A stretch of 58,860 nt of DNA from assembly GCA_036541255.1 (NCBI GenBank), contig JAZHDD010000044.1, forward strand, positions 1-58,860, written 5' to 3'. Positions 37,848 to 46,212 of this stretch are shown here, one piece after another. The number at the start of each line of letters is the position of its first letter. The first letter of the stretch is position 1. Below the pieces are notes generated by a model. The model did not search any database. It was not told the DNA's origin and saw only the letters and a list, made by a program, of their open reading frames with translations. Origin of the DNA: Paucidesulfovibrio sp036541255. Its GTDB lineage: Bacteria; Desulfobacterota; Desulfovibrionia; Desulfovibrionales; Desulfovibrionaceae. A program made the translations under genes and the position numbers.

Positions 37848-39674
37848 ATGCCTGGAAGCGAGCTGATCAAAGAGGAAGGAGCACCTCTTTTCAAATTGGA
37901 GCAGCCTTTTGAGGACCCGTTTCGCAAGGCGCTTTTTGCGCTCATGAAGCGACCGTTGGCCCGGCTGCTCTGCTTCAAGAAGCTCAACGCCCTGTATTCC
38001 GGTGCGCATGATGCTACTGTTGCCGGAGGAAGGGATTTCGTGGACGTGGTCCTCGAAACTTTGAATGTAACCGTGAATCTCACGGATGATTTCCTGCGGA
38101 ATATCCCGGCCAGCGGTCCCGTCTTTGTGGTCGCCAACCACCCCTTCGGCATTGTTGACGGGTTGATTTTGATCAAGGCCATGCGCATGGTGCGGCCGGA
38201 TTCGTTGATCATGGCCAACAGCATGCTCGGCATGATTCCGGAAATGCGGCCCTATTTGATAGGAGTGGACCCTTTCGGCACGTCGGAATCGACCAAGCGC
38301 AATGTCGGGGGGCTCAAGGACGCGTTGCGCTGGCTCAAACAGGGACACATGCTCGGCACGTTCCCTGCCGGAGAGGTGGCTTCCCTGCGTCTGTCCAAGC
38401 GCATGGTGCGTGATCCGGAATGGAGTCCGACAGTGGCGGGCATTATCCGTAAGACCGGAGCGCAGGTGGTGCCCATGTTTTTCAAGGGCCGCCATGGTCC
38501 GCTTTTTCAGGCGCTGGGGTTGGTGCATCCCCGTTTGCGCACCATGATGCTTCCTCGCGTTATTTTCAAGCAGATCAATCAGCAGGTGGATGTGGTCGTG
38601 GCCAAGCCCATTTCAGCCAAGAAGGTGCAATCCTTTGAAAGCAATGAAGAGGCCATCAACTATCTGCGTTTTCGTACGCATGTCCTGCGGCGTTTCGATA
38701 AAAAGAAGGAACGGGATGAACAGGGCGGCAGCGTGCCCATTGCCGAGCCGTGGCCCGTGGAGGAAATGGTCCGCGAAGTGGCCTGTCTTCCAGAACAGAA
38801 AATTTTGCTTCGTTCAGCGCCTTTTTTGGTTTTTGAAACGGGTGTCGGCGGTATGCCCGGCCTGCTGCACGAGATCGGCCGACTGCGTGAAGTGACATTC
38901 CGGCCCGTAGGTGAAGGCACGGGACAGGCCAAGGATACGGACCGTTTCGATCTCACCTACCGTCACATCGTGCTTTGGGATACGGAAAAGAAACGGCTGG
39001 CCGGTGCCTACCGTTTCGGCAAGACGGATGAATTGTTGGCCCGGCAAGGCATCAAAGGGTTGTATTCGTCCACGCTCTTCAAGCTCAAGCCGGAATTGTT
39101 CGAAACCCTTGGCCCGGCCATGGAGATGGGACGTTCCTTTATTTGCTCCGAATATCAGCGCAGCTACCAACCTTTGCTGTTGCTTTGGAAGGGTATTGCC
39201 GAATATGTTTGCCGCAATCCCAAATACCGTACGTTGTTCGGCTGCGTGAGCGTGTCCAGCGATTACAGCGTGGTGGCGCGCGAGCTCATGATCCAGTTTT
39301 TGCGCAAGCATAGCTCCCTGCCTGAACTGGCTCATCTGGCCAAGCCCCGCAGACCACCCAAGATCAAGTTCATGAAGCGGCTGGATATTTCATTGCCCCA
39401 GACCGCTTTTGCCGATTTTGAGGACATCGGGGCGCTGGTGGGCGATATCGAGGTGCAGAAATCCATTCCTGTTTTGCTCAAGCAATATCTCAAGCTGGGC
39501 GGCAAGATTCTTTCCTTCAATATGGACCCGGATTTTGGGGACTGTATGGATGGCCTTATCGTCGTGGACTTGCGGCAGGCCGACCGCCGCATGTTGAGTC
39601 GTTTTATGGGGGCGGACAACGCACTGGAATTCCTTCGGTTTCATTCTTCAGGCGAACCCGACAAGGCAGCGTGA
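37848..39674 (+). CDS. Two-domain acyltransferase: PlsC-like plus OlsB/GNAT-like (OlsF-type)
   Basis: 608 residues from ATG 37848 with AAGGAG 6 bases upstream. The N-terminal half (about 60-285) is a lysophospholipid acyltransferase domain: catalytic motif NHPFGIVDG with His98 and FPAGEVAS at about 172-179. The C-terminal half (about 320-600) matches the hemolysin/OlsB-type N-acyltransferase: FETGVGGMPGLLHEIGRLREVTFR, then RHIVLWD, MEMGRSFICSEYQRSYQPLLLLWKG. Fused O- and N-acyltransferases of this kind (OlsF) make ornithine or related amino-acid lipids in some bacteria. The substrate amino acid here is not shown by sequence. It is monocistronic, with a perfect terminator after it. Confidence 0.85.
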   Translation: MPGSELIKEEGAPLFKLEQPFEDPFRKALFALMKRPLARLLCFKKLNALYSGAHDATVAGGRDFVDVVLETLNVTVNLTDDFLRNIPASGPVFVVANHPFGIVDGLILIKAMRMVRPDSLIMANSMLGMIPEMRPYLIGVDPFGTSESTKRNVGGLKDALRWLKQGHMLGTFPAGEVASLRLSKRMVRDPEWSPTVAGIIRKTGAQVVPMFFKGRHGPLFQALGLVHPRLRTMMLPRVIFKQINQQVDVVVAKPISAKKVQSFESNEEAINYLRFRTHVLRRFDKKKERDEQGGSVPIAEPWPVEEMVREVACLPEQKILLRSAPFLVFETGVGGMPGLLHEIGRLREVTFRPVGEGTGQAKDTDRFDLTYRHIVLWDTEKKRLAGAYRFGKTDELLARQGIKGLYSSTLFKLKPELFETLGPAMEMGRSFICSEYQRSYQPLLLLWKGIAEYVCRNPKYRTLFGCVSVSSDYSVVARELMIQFLRKHSSLPELAHLAKPRRPPKIKFMKRLDISLPQTAFADFEDIGALVGDIEVQKSIPVLLKQYLKLGGKILSFNMDPDFGDCMDGLIVVDLRQADRRMLSRFMGADNALEFLRFHSSGEPDKAA

Positions 39675-39696
39675 AACAAGATATTGAGTTTTTCAA

Positions 39697-39718
39697 GGGC
39701 GCGCCATATGGCGCGCCC
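39697..39718. terminator. Perfect palindromic bidirectional terminator
   Basis: GGGCGCGCC-ATAT-GGCGCGCCC, fully self-complementary over 22 bases, followed by TTTTTT on the plus strand and by CTTGAAAAAC-type sequence giving a weaker U-run on the minus strand. It separates the convergent acyltransferase and SGNH genes. Confidence 0.88.
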
Positions 39719-39735
39719 TTTTTTATGGGCTGGAT

Positions 39736-40311
39736 TCAGAAGGACGTCAGCAACGTTTTCATGGGGGACCAATCACGGAGGAGTCCGGCCAGTTCCTCGT
39801 ACCCGGAAGCGCTTGGATGCACTCCGTCGTTGCGTTTGAGCGCGGTTTTGTAGGTCGATGAGCCTGCCAGGGCGGTGTGTAGGTCCAACACGGGCACGCC
39901 GCGTTGTTGCGCTTCTGCACGGAAAGCCTCGGCGAGCCGGCCGAGCAGCGTGTCGGAATCGGGATTGAGCACGGGCGGCGGCGTGAGCAGTAGCGTGGGG
40001 GCCAGTTCTTGTGCTTCGTCCAGAATCCTCCGGCAGTTCTCGATGCTTTGGTCTCGGGGTACGCCCTGTGCCACGTCAGCGGTTCCAAAGCAAAAAATCA
40101 AGCCGGTTTGGTCGGTCTTGAAGCGAGCGTCGGTCTCGATTCTCCAGCGTTTGTGGATGAGCGCAAGCGTATCGGCGCGGACACCAAGATTATAACAAGT
40201 GAGAGTTGGAGCGCTGGAACCAAAAGATGCGCCGATGCGGCCTGGCCAGCCAAGGCCTGCGGAATCTCCGACGCCGAGAGTGATAGAATCGCCTATGCAA
40301 CAGATAAGCAT
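39736..40311 (-). CDS. SGNH/GDSL-family hydrolase
   Basis: 191 residues from ATG 40311, preceded by AGGAGG; upstream in-frame ATG at 40359 lacks a site. Block I GDSITLGVGDS with the nucleophile Ser, block II glycine region (NLGVRAD), block III in FCFGTAD (replacing GxND), and block V with D and H in NDGVHPSASGYEEL are all present, as in lysophospholipase L1/TesA-type enzymes. No signal peptide, so a cytoplasmic esterase or thioesterase is likely. Substrate unknown. Confidence 0.9.
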   Translation of the reverse strand: MLICCIGDSITLGVGDSAGLGWPGRIGASFGSSAPTLTCYNLGVRADTLALIHKRWRIETDARFKTDQTGLIFCFGTADVAQGVPRDQSIENCRRILDEAQELAPTLLLTPPPVLNPDSDTLLGRLAEAFRAEAQQRGVPVLDLHTALAGSSTYKTALKRNDGVHPSASGYEELAGLLRDWSPMKTLLTSF

Positions 40312-40581
40312 GGCTATACCTCCTGGAATGGATTGAAAAAGTAGCGAATTCCAGTTCACATTTCACGAAGAAAAGAATAAAGATTCAAGAGTTCAAAATG
40401 TTGCTTAAAACGCTGGTGTCGAGTTAATCTTTTAGGAAACAATACGAAGTTCTGTATCCGCATGGTTGTTTTTCTTATTTCCAACGTGTAAAGCTTATAA
40501 GCCAGTTCCTTTATGCTACATGACCGATACGCTGGGGGCTGTGGGTGACTGTCGAGGACTCAACTGGAGGTTTGGTGGGAG

Positions 40582-42582
40582 ATGCTTAAGAATTTGAAGC
40601 TGGGAGTCAAGTTGGGATTGGGCTTCGGACTCGTCCTGATACTAACCGTCGTCGTCGCAGCCATTGCCTATTTCGGCATGAGTGGAGTGGAAGATCGGGT
40701 TGACAAGGCCGACGATGTGAACCGCATGGTGCGGTACATCCTTCAGGCGCGGCAACAGGAAAAAAATTATATTATCCGCAAGGATGATGAGTCATTAAAG
40801 AAACAGGCCGAATTGGTGCAGCAGCTGCAAGAGCAGGTGCTGATCACCAAGGACAAATTCAACGATGACCTGAATAAGCGCCAGATGGACGATGTGGCTT
40901 CCGCGGTGAAGGCTTACGATGCCGCGTTCAAGGCGTATGTCGATCTCCAACGCCAGCGCGTCGAAACCATGGCCGTGATGCGCGAAGAGGCACGCAAGGT
41001 TTTGAGCGAGGCTCAGGCGATCCAGGATGATCAGCAAGAGCAGCTCGCCGCTCTGCGGCGTTCAGGCCAGATGACCGACGCCATGCTGGACGACAAGCTT
41101 GCCAAGTCCCTTGACGGGGGCAACTTGGTAAAATGGTATATTGATGCCCGCAAGAACGAGAAAGAAGTCATTATTTCCGGACAGGATAAATTCAAAGAGG
41201 CAGTGAAGGCACAACTTGTCAAGATGTATGATCTTTCTGCAGACCTGCGCAGCCGGTTCAAGCAGCCTAAAAACATCGGTCAGATCGACCGGCTTGTTGC
41301 GGCGCTCAAGGAGTATGAGAAGCAGTATCTCAACTATCTGACATTGATGGATAAGCAGGGCGAGGCTGATGCGGTGATGGTCGAGCAGGCCCGAGCGGCC
41401 CAGAAGGTTTGCCAGGATGCCCGTGCCGATCAGAAGGCCAAGTTGGAAGGGGAGATGGCCCGCGCCAGCTTCATCAGCATCACCGGAGCTGCCGTGGCCT
41501 TGATTCTTGGTTTGCTGGCCGCCATCTTGTTGACCCGCGCCATCACCGGACCGGTTCTGCTTGGCGTAACATTTGCCGAGGGCATGTCCCAGGGCGATTT
41601 CACGCAGAACTTGGATGTCAAGCAGAAGGACGAAGTGGGCGTGCTTGCTGCCGCCCTGAACGAGATGGTTTCCAAACTCAAAGTGGTTGTCCACGAGGTC
41701 CAGTCCGCAACGGAAAACGTGGCCTCGGGCAGCGAGGAACTTTCCGCCTCGGCCCAGACTCTGTCTCAAGGGGCCACGGAGCAGGCCGCCAGCATTGAAG
41801 AAGTCTCTTCCTCCATGGAGCAGATGACGGCCAACATCCGCCAGAATGCGGACAATGCGCGGCAGACCGAATCCATTGCCCAGCAGGCTGCACGTGATGC
41901 TGCCGAAGGCGGGCAGGCTGTGAATCAGGCCGTGGATGCCATGAAAAATATTGCTGAGAAGATTTCGATCATCGAGGAAATCGCTCGGCAGACCAACCTG
42001 TTGGCTTTGAACGCTGCCATTGAGGCTGCGCGAGCCGGCGAGCACGGCAAGGGCTTTGCGGTCGTGGCTGCCGAAGTGCGCAAGCTGGCGGAACGGAGCG
42101 GTGCCGCTGCCGGCGAGATCAGCGAACTCTCGTCGAGTACCGTGGATGTGGCGGATAATGCGGGCCGCATGCTTGCCAAGCTCGTGCCCGACATCCAGAA
42201 GACTGCGGAGCTTGTGCAGGAGATCACCGCTGCCAGCAACGAGCAGAATGCCGGGGTGGAGCAGATCAACCGGGCCATCCAGCAATTGGATCAGGTTATC
42301 CAGTCCAATGCGTCCGCTGCCGAGGAGATGGCCTCCACTTCCGAGGAACTTTCCAGCCAGTCGCAACTGTTGCAGCAGACCATGTCCTTCTTCCGTGTCG
42401 GCGAATCCGGTTCGGCCAGGCGCATGGTCGTACGCAATTCGCGGCCCAAGTCTTTGGAATCGGGGAAAAATAAAACATCCTATGCTTCGGTTCAGGCGGC
42501 AAAGCCTGCATCCAATGGCGGGCAGGGCGGCGTTGATCTGAAGATGGCCGATGACGAGGACGAGGAATTCGAACGCTTCTAA
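40582..42582 (+). CDS. Methyl-accepting chemotaxis protein with helical sensor domain
   Basis: 666 residues. TM1 lies at about 10-32; a long all-helical periplasmic domain at about 35-290 begins with RQQEKNYIIRKD and repeats the same kind of pattern at ARKNEKEVIISGQD, as in the helical bimodular (HBM) sensors known from McpS-type receptors. TM2 is at about 295-315, followed by HAMP and a cytoplasmic signalling domain with the hairpin tip EEIARQTNLLALNAAIEAARAGEHGKGFAVVA. HBM receptors bind organic acids, so a similar ligand is inferred. The C-terminus has no CheR-docking pentapeptide. ATG is preceded by GGGAG. A terminator follows. Confidence 0.95.
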   Translation: MLKNLKLGVKLGLGFGLVLILTVVVAAIAYFGMSGVEDRVDKADDVNRMVRYILQARQQEKNYIIRKDDESLKKQAELVQQLQEQVLITKDKFNDDLNKRQMDDVASAVKAYDAAFKAYVDLQRQRVETMAVMREEARKVLSEAQAIQDDQQEQLAALRRSGQMTDAMLDDKLAKSLDGGNLVKWYIDARKNEKEVIISGQDKFKEAVKAQLVKMYDLSADLRSRFKQPKNIGQIDRLVAALKEYEKQYLNYLTLMDKQGEADAVMVEQARAAQKVCQDARADQKAKLEGEMARASFISITGAAVALILGLLAAILLTRAITGPVLLGVTFAEGMSQGDFTQNLDVKQKDEVGVLAAALNEMVSKLKVVVHEVQSATENVASGSEELSASAQTLSQGATEQAASIEEVSSSMEQMTANIRQNADNARQTESIAQQAARDAAEGGQAVNQAVDAMKNIAEKISIIEEIARQTNLLALNAAIEAARAGEHGKGFAVVAAEVRKLAERSGAAAGEISELSSSTVDVADNAGRMLAKLVPDIQKTAELVQEITAASNEQNAGVEQINRAIQQLDQVIQSNASAAEEMASTSEELSSQSQLLQQTMSFFRVGESGSARRMVVRNSRPKSLESGKNKTSYASVQAAKPASNGGQGGVDLKMADDEDEEFERF

Positions 42583-42605
42583 CCGCTTCTTCTGTCTCTT
42601 TTTCA

Positions 42606-42634
42606 GGGCACCGACTTGTCGGTGCCCTTTTTTT
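42606..42634 (+). terminator. Rho-independent terminator of the chemoreceptor gene
   Basis: GGGCACCGAC-TT-GTCGGTGCCC followed by TTTTTTT; 10-bp perfect stem, 23 bases after the stop codon. Confidence 0.92.
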
Positions 42635-42719
42635 AGTCATGATGGTCTCTTGCGCTGCATTGGAAGACAAGATAACTCTAGGCTAACGAATAGCATACTC
42701 AAGCTGAAGGGGAGTACTC

Positions 42720-43988
42720 GTGGACTCGAAAGAACAGTCTTCCGCATGTGATGGGTTGTTTATGGTGCGTTGGCCCGTGTTTGAACGCTCTCAGGGCATC
42801 TGGGGCTACGAGCTCGCTGCAGGGGACGCTGTTGGCAGCAGTGAGCAGGCTGCCCAATGCGTATTGGGCGAGGCCTTGAGCGTCAGCCTGGCTGGAGTGG
42901 ATCAGAACAAGATGCTGTTCGCACCGTTTACGCGTTCCATGCTTGTGGAGGACCGTTTCACCGATTTGCCCAATGGGCGGACGTATATCCAGCTCGGCCC
43001 GGATGTACCTGCGGACGCGGAAGTACTCAGCGCTGTGGCGCGTCTGCATGAGGCTGGGTATTGTCTGGCGCTGGACCAGTACGGCCTTGAGGAAGATCGC
43101 GAACCCCTTGCCAGGCAGGCAGACCTGCTCAAGCTGATGATACGGGGCCGGCATCCGCGCGAGGTCATCGGCATGGCCGCGGGGCTCAAAGGCCATCCTG
43201 CCGCGCTCATGGCCATGGGCGTGGACGACTGGCAGACCTTCGAGGGCGTCAAGGCTTTGGGGTTTGCGTTGTATCAAGGCAACTATTTCGGTAAGCCGCG
43301 CATTGAGCCTGGTCGGAAGTTGAGCGTCAACACGCTGACTAAAATCCGTATCCTGGGCCAGCTATTGGAGCCTGGGCGTGACCTCTCCGAAGTGGCCCCC
43401 ATCATCGCCACTGATCCCATGTTGAGCTATCGGCTGCTGCGCTTCATCAATTCCGCCGCGTTCGACCTGCTCCAAAAGGTCAGCACCGTGGAGCAGGCCG
43501 TGAACCTTTTGGGCATGAAGGCGCTCAAACAGTGGGCCATGTTCATGGTCGTTGCGGACCTGGACGGAACCGGACGGGGAGAGGAGTTGACCTACCTTGC
43601 CTTGCAGCGGGGCAGATTCATGGAGCAGTGCAGCGTTGAGGTGGAGGAAAAACCTTTGCCGCCTCAGGCGCTGTTTTTGGCAGGATTATTTTCTTTGCTG
43701 GACGCCCTGCTCGGGCTGCCTATGCGGGAGGCTCTACGCGACCTGCCTGTGGAGGAGGTCCTTGTGGAAGGCCTTTGCGGCAAGCCCGGATGGATCAAAA
43801 CGTGGCTTGATCTGGTGGGCTGTGTGGAAAAAGGCGAATGGAAGAAAGCGGCGGAGTTCTGCGAAAAGTTGGGGCTACGGCCGCGCGTGGCTGCGGTGCA
43901 ATATCTCAAGGCTTCGACCTGGGCTGGCGAGCATACGTCGTTCAGCCGCGCGGCGGACAAGCCGGAAAAGACCGCAGTTACCAATTGA
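42720..43988 (+). CDS. EAL-like/HDOD regulatory protein (YuxH type)
   Basis: 422 residues from GTG 42720, with GGGGAG 5 bases upstream. The N-terminal ~195 residues correspond to the EAL fold, but the metal-binding and catalytic positions are absent (for example ALDQYGLEEDREP and LKLMIRGRHPREVIG in place of intact motifs), so it cannot be an active c-di-GMP phosphodiesterase. The C-terminal half is HDOD: ATDPMLSYRLLRFINSAAFDL, VEQAVNLLGMKALKQWAMFM, LFLAGLFSLLDALLGLPM (the HD dyad is lost). Such YuxH-like proteins act by protein contacts. It is 137 bases after the chemoreceptor gene but behind its terminator. Confidence 0.88.
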   Translation: MDSKEQSSACDGLFMVRWPVFERSQGIWGYELAAGDAVGSSEQAAQCVLGEALSVSLAGVDQNKMLFAPFTRSMLVEDRFTDLPNGRTYIQLGPDVPADAEVLSAVARLHEAGYCLALDQYGLEEDREPLARQADLLKLMIRGRHPREVIGMAAGLKGHPAALMAMGVDDWQTFEGVKALGFALYQGNYFGKPRIEPGRKLSVNTLTKIRILGQLLEPGRDLSEVAPIIATDPMLSYRLLRFINSAAFDLLQKVSTVEQAVNLLGMKALKQWAMFMVVADLDGTGRGEELTYLALQRGRFMEQCSVEVEEKPLPPQALFLAGLFSLLDALLGLPMREALRDLPVEEVLVEGLCGKPGWIKTWLDLVGCVEKGEWKKAAEFCEKLGLRPRVAAVQYLKASTWAGEHTSFSRAADKPEKTAVTN

Positions 43989-43994
43989 TCGTTG

Positions 43995-44444
43995 CTAGAG
44001 CCGGACGCGCCCTGTCGCCTCGGTGATTTCTATGGAAAAGATAGCCGTCTTTGCCAGCACATCGGCATTTATGGGCGGCAGAACGTTTGTGTAGCGCTTG
44101 ACCAATGCTTCCAGATCGGACCGGCGTTGCGTTTCCTCTTCCACAAACGAGGCAAGACCTGTGCCGCGAACACTTCGGAAATAATATCCCCAGGAACAGG
44201 CCTGTTCGCCCTGCTTCAGCCGCACGTCCGTGACTGCGGAAAAACCGAGCTTTTGCCCGCTACGCAGAGCTGCGGCCTTGCGTCCACGCAACCCCGAATG
44301 GATGACGATCCGGCCGCCGATCCGGACATGATTCACCGGCACGCAAAACGGTCCCTCTTCGTCGCAGAGCGCCAAGTGCAGCAGTTCGGCGTTGTCGAGA
44401 ATGTTGTAAATGCTTTCCCTGTCCGTGATTATGCCTTTGCGCAT
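43995..44444 (-). CDS. Pyridoxamine 5'-phosphate oxidase-like flavin protein (NimA-like)
   Basis: 149 residues from ATG 44444, with AGGAG 5 bases upstream. The split-barrel flavin fold is visible: ESIYNILDNAELLHLALCDEEGPFCVPVNHVRIGGRIVIHSGLRGRK resembles the FMN-binding start of this family (segments quoted across residues 8-55). Proteins of this group reduce or oxidise small molecules using FMN; some confer 5-nitroimidazole resistance. The substrate is unknown. It is divergent from the glycosyltransferase pair; the two ribosome sites form a short palindrome at 44450-44460. Confidence 0.85.
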   Translation of the reverse strand: MRKGIITDRESIYNILDNAELLHLALCDEEGPFCVPVNHVRIGGRIVIHSGLRGRKAAALRSGQKLGFSAVTDVRLKQGEQACSWGYYFRSVRGTGLASFVEEETQRRSDLEALVKRYTNVLPPINADVLAKTAIFSIEITEATGRVRL

Positions 44445-44468
44445 ACTTGCTCCTGAGGAGGGTGAGGG

Positions 44469-45254
44469 TTGGCCCGGCACTTTTCAATATCGGGCAAACC
44501 GACTACTACACGAGGCATGCGGCAAAGCAAAGAGCAGAACTTGTCCCCATATCTTTCGGTAATCGTGCCCGTCCTGGGCGAAGCGGAGCGTGTGCCCGGT
44601 ATAGTTCGGCATGTGCGGCTGCGCGCCTTGGAATCCGGGCTGGACGTGGAACTGGTCATGGTTGACGGTGACCCTGCCGGTTCCAGTCTGGTGGCTTTGA
44701 ATGATTCGGATGTGGTGAGTCTTATTGCCGAACCGTGCCGGTCAGGGCAGATGAATGCGGGAGCGCGAGCCTCTCGCGGTGAGCATCTCCTGTTCCTGCA
44801 TGCGGACACGTTGCTGCCACCCGGCGCGTTTACACGCCTGCAGCAGGTCATGGACCTCGGTTTTGCCCAGGCCGGTGCGTATGACCTCGAGTTTGACGAC
44901 TCTTCCTGGACTTTGCGTCTGGTGGCTGCTGCAGCGCGCTTGCGCTCACGCCTGGAACGTTGTCCGTATGGCGATCAGGCCTTGTTTTTTCCGCGGGCCG
45001 TTTTTTTCGGCCTGGGCGGGTTTCCCGGCATACCGATCATGGAAGATGTGGAGTTGATGCAATTGGTCAGGCGCAGGGGCTTGCCACTGTGCATTTTACC
45101 GGATCGCGTGATCACCTCGGCGCGCCGCTACCGCCGCCAGGGGGTATGGCGTTGCGTGCTGCGCAATCTCCGCATGCGAACGGGCCACGCCCTGGGTATG
45201 CGGCATGCGGACCTTGCCACCATGTATCCCCCGCATTCGCAGGAGTCCCGATGA
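44469..45254 (+). CDS. Family 2-type glycosyltransferase (TIGR04283-like)
   Basis: 261 residues if translation begins at TTG 44469, which has AGGAG 8 bases upstream; ATG 44517 is an alternative without a good site. It has a GT-A fold: SVIVPVLGEAERVPGIVRHV, VMVDGDPAGSSL, GQMNAGARASRGEHLLFLHADT with a DxD-like element, and GDQALFFPRAVFFGLGGFPGIPIMEDVELMQL. This is the transferase-2 type found beside radical SAM/selenodomain genes in many bacteria. It overlaps the next gene by ATGA. The acceptor is unknown. Confidence 0.88.
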   Translation: MARHFSISGKPTTTRGMRQSKEQNLSPYLSVIVPVLGEAERVPGIVRHVRLRALESGLDVELVMVDGDPAGSSLVALNDSDVVSLIAEPCRSGQMNAGARASRGEHLLFLHADTLLPPGAFTRLQQVMDLGFAQAGAYDLEFDDSSWTLRLVAAAARLRSRLERCPYGDQALFFPRAVFFGLGGFPGIPIMEDVELMQLVRRRGLPLCILPDRVITSARRYRRQGVWRCVLRNLRMRTGHALGMRHADLATMYPPHSQESR

Positions 45255-45910
45255 AGCAATGCGTGTTGTTGTTCGTCAAGTATCCCGAGCCGGGCATGGT
45301 CAAGACGCGGATGCTCTCCGAAGTGGGGGCGGAAGAAGCGGCCGGACTGTACAAGGCCATGGTCGAGGATGTGTTGGAGGCTGTGCAGTGGCTGGACGAG
45401 GCTGATCTGACGCTCTGTTGCCACCCCAGGGAAAGGCTTGAGGAAATGCGCCATTGGTTGGGGCCGGACAAAAGTTATGCGGCGCAACGCGGACGGGATT
45501 TGGGCGCGCGCATGCGCAACGCCTTTGCTGCGGCTTTTGCCAAGGGCTATGAGCGCGTGGTGCTGGTGGGCAGCGATATCCCGGACCTGGACGACAACGC
45601 GTTGCGTGAGGCCTTGGAGAGTCTGGATGGTGATGCGGCCTGCATCGGCCCTGCCAGGGATGGCGGCTATTGGTTGATCGGCTTTTCTGCCGCGGGATTT
45701 GCGCCCGAAGCGTTCACGGAAGTGGCTTGGGGCACGGATCGTGTCCTCGGACAGACGCTTCGTTGGCTGGATTTCGGCAAGAAGAAGATAACGCTTCTCG
45801 AGGAACGGCGCGACGTGGACAGGCGAGCGGACCTTTGCGCCCTGTTCAAGGCCGGCCGCCTCAAGCCGGGCTCGCGTTGCGCTGCCTGGGCCAAGCGTTT
45901 ATGCGCCTGA
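45251..45910 (+). CDS. TIGR04282-like nucleotidyl/glycosyltransferase
   Basis: 219 residues from ATG 45251, coupled to the previous gene by ATGA. The N-terminus CVLLFVKYPEPGMVKTRML is diagnostic of the rSAM/selenodomain-associated transferase 1 family, followed by VVLVGSDIPDLDDNALREAL and GPARDGGYWLIGF, as in CofC/MobA-like nucleotidyltransferase folds. Some relatives act in arsenosugar synthesis. Together with its partner it may modify a small metabolite; the usual radical SAM companion is not here. Confidence 0.9.
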   Translation: MKQCVLLFVKYPEPGMVKTRMLSEVGAEEAAGLYKAMVEDVLEAVQWLDEADLTLCCHPRERLEEMRHWLGPDKSYAAQRGRDLGARMRNAFAAAFAKGYERVVLVGSDIPDLDDNALREALESLDGDAACIGPARDGGYWLIGFSAAGFAPEAFTEVAWGTDRVLGQTLRWLDFGKKKITLLEERRDVDRRADLCALFKAGRLKPGSRCAAWAKRLCA

Positions 45911-45929
45911 GAATCCGCCGGGAGGCGGC

Positions 45930-46202
45930 CTAGTAGTCCAGAAGATTCAGGTCCGGAAGATTTCGTTCTTCACCGGCGCGCTGGAACCGGAGCAGATCGT
46001 GGCCGATGTGCGTTTCGATCTCTATCCGCCAGACGCCCACAGTGCCGAAGGCACTGCGCATTTCCTGCTGAATGCCCTGCCGGATGAGAAATTCCACGGT
46101 GTCCTGGTGTTGTTCGCGGGCCAAATCCAAATGGCCGAGCAGCGTGGGCATGAGATTGCACACCACATGGCGCACATCGATGGGGGATTCATTTCGGTTC
46201 AT
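45930..46202 (-). CDS. Small hypothetical protein downstream of mnmE
   Basis: 90 residues from ATG 46202, with GAGG about 8 bases upstream and 10 bases after the mnmE stop. The sequence (DVRHVVCNLMPTLLGHLDLAREQHQDTVEFLIRQGIQQEM in shorter pieces) is helical, followed by a VWRIEIETHIG strand and LPDLNLLD. It probably belongs to the mnmE transcription unit. Family not recognised. Confidence 0.6.
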   Translation of the reverse strand: MNRNESPIDVRHVVCNLMPTLLGHLDLAREQHQDTVEFLIRQGIQQEMRSAFGTVGVWRIEIETHIGHDLLRFQRAGEERNLPDLNLLDY

Positions 46203-46212
46203 GCGGTTTTCC

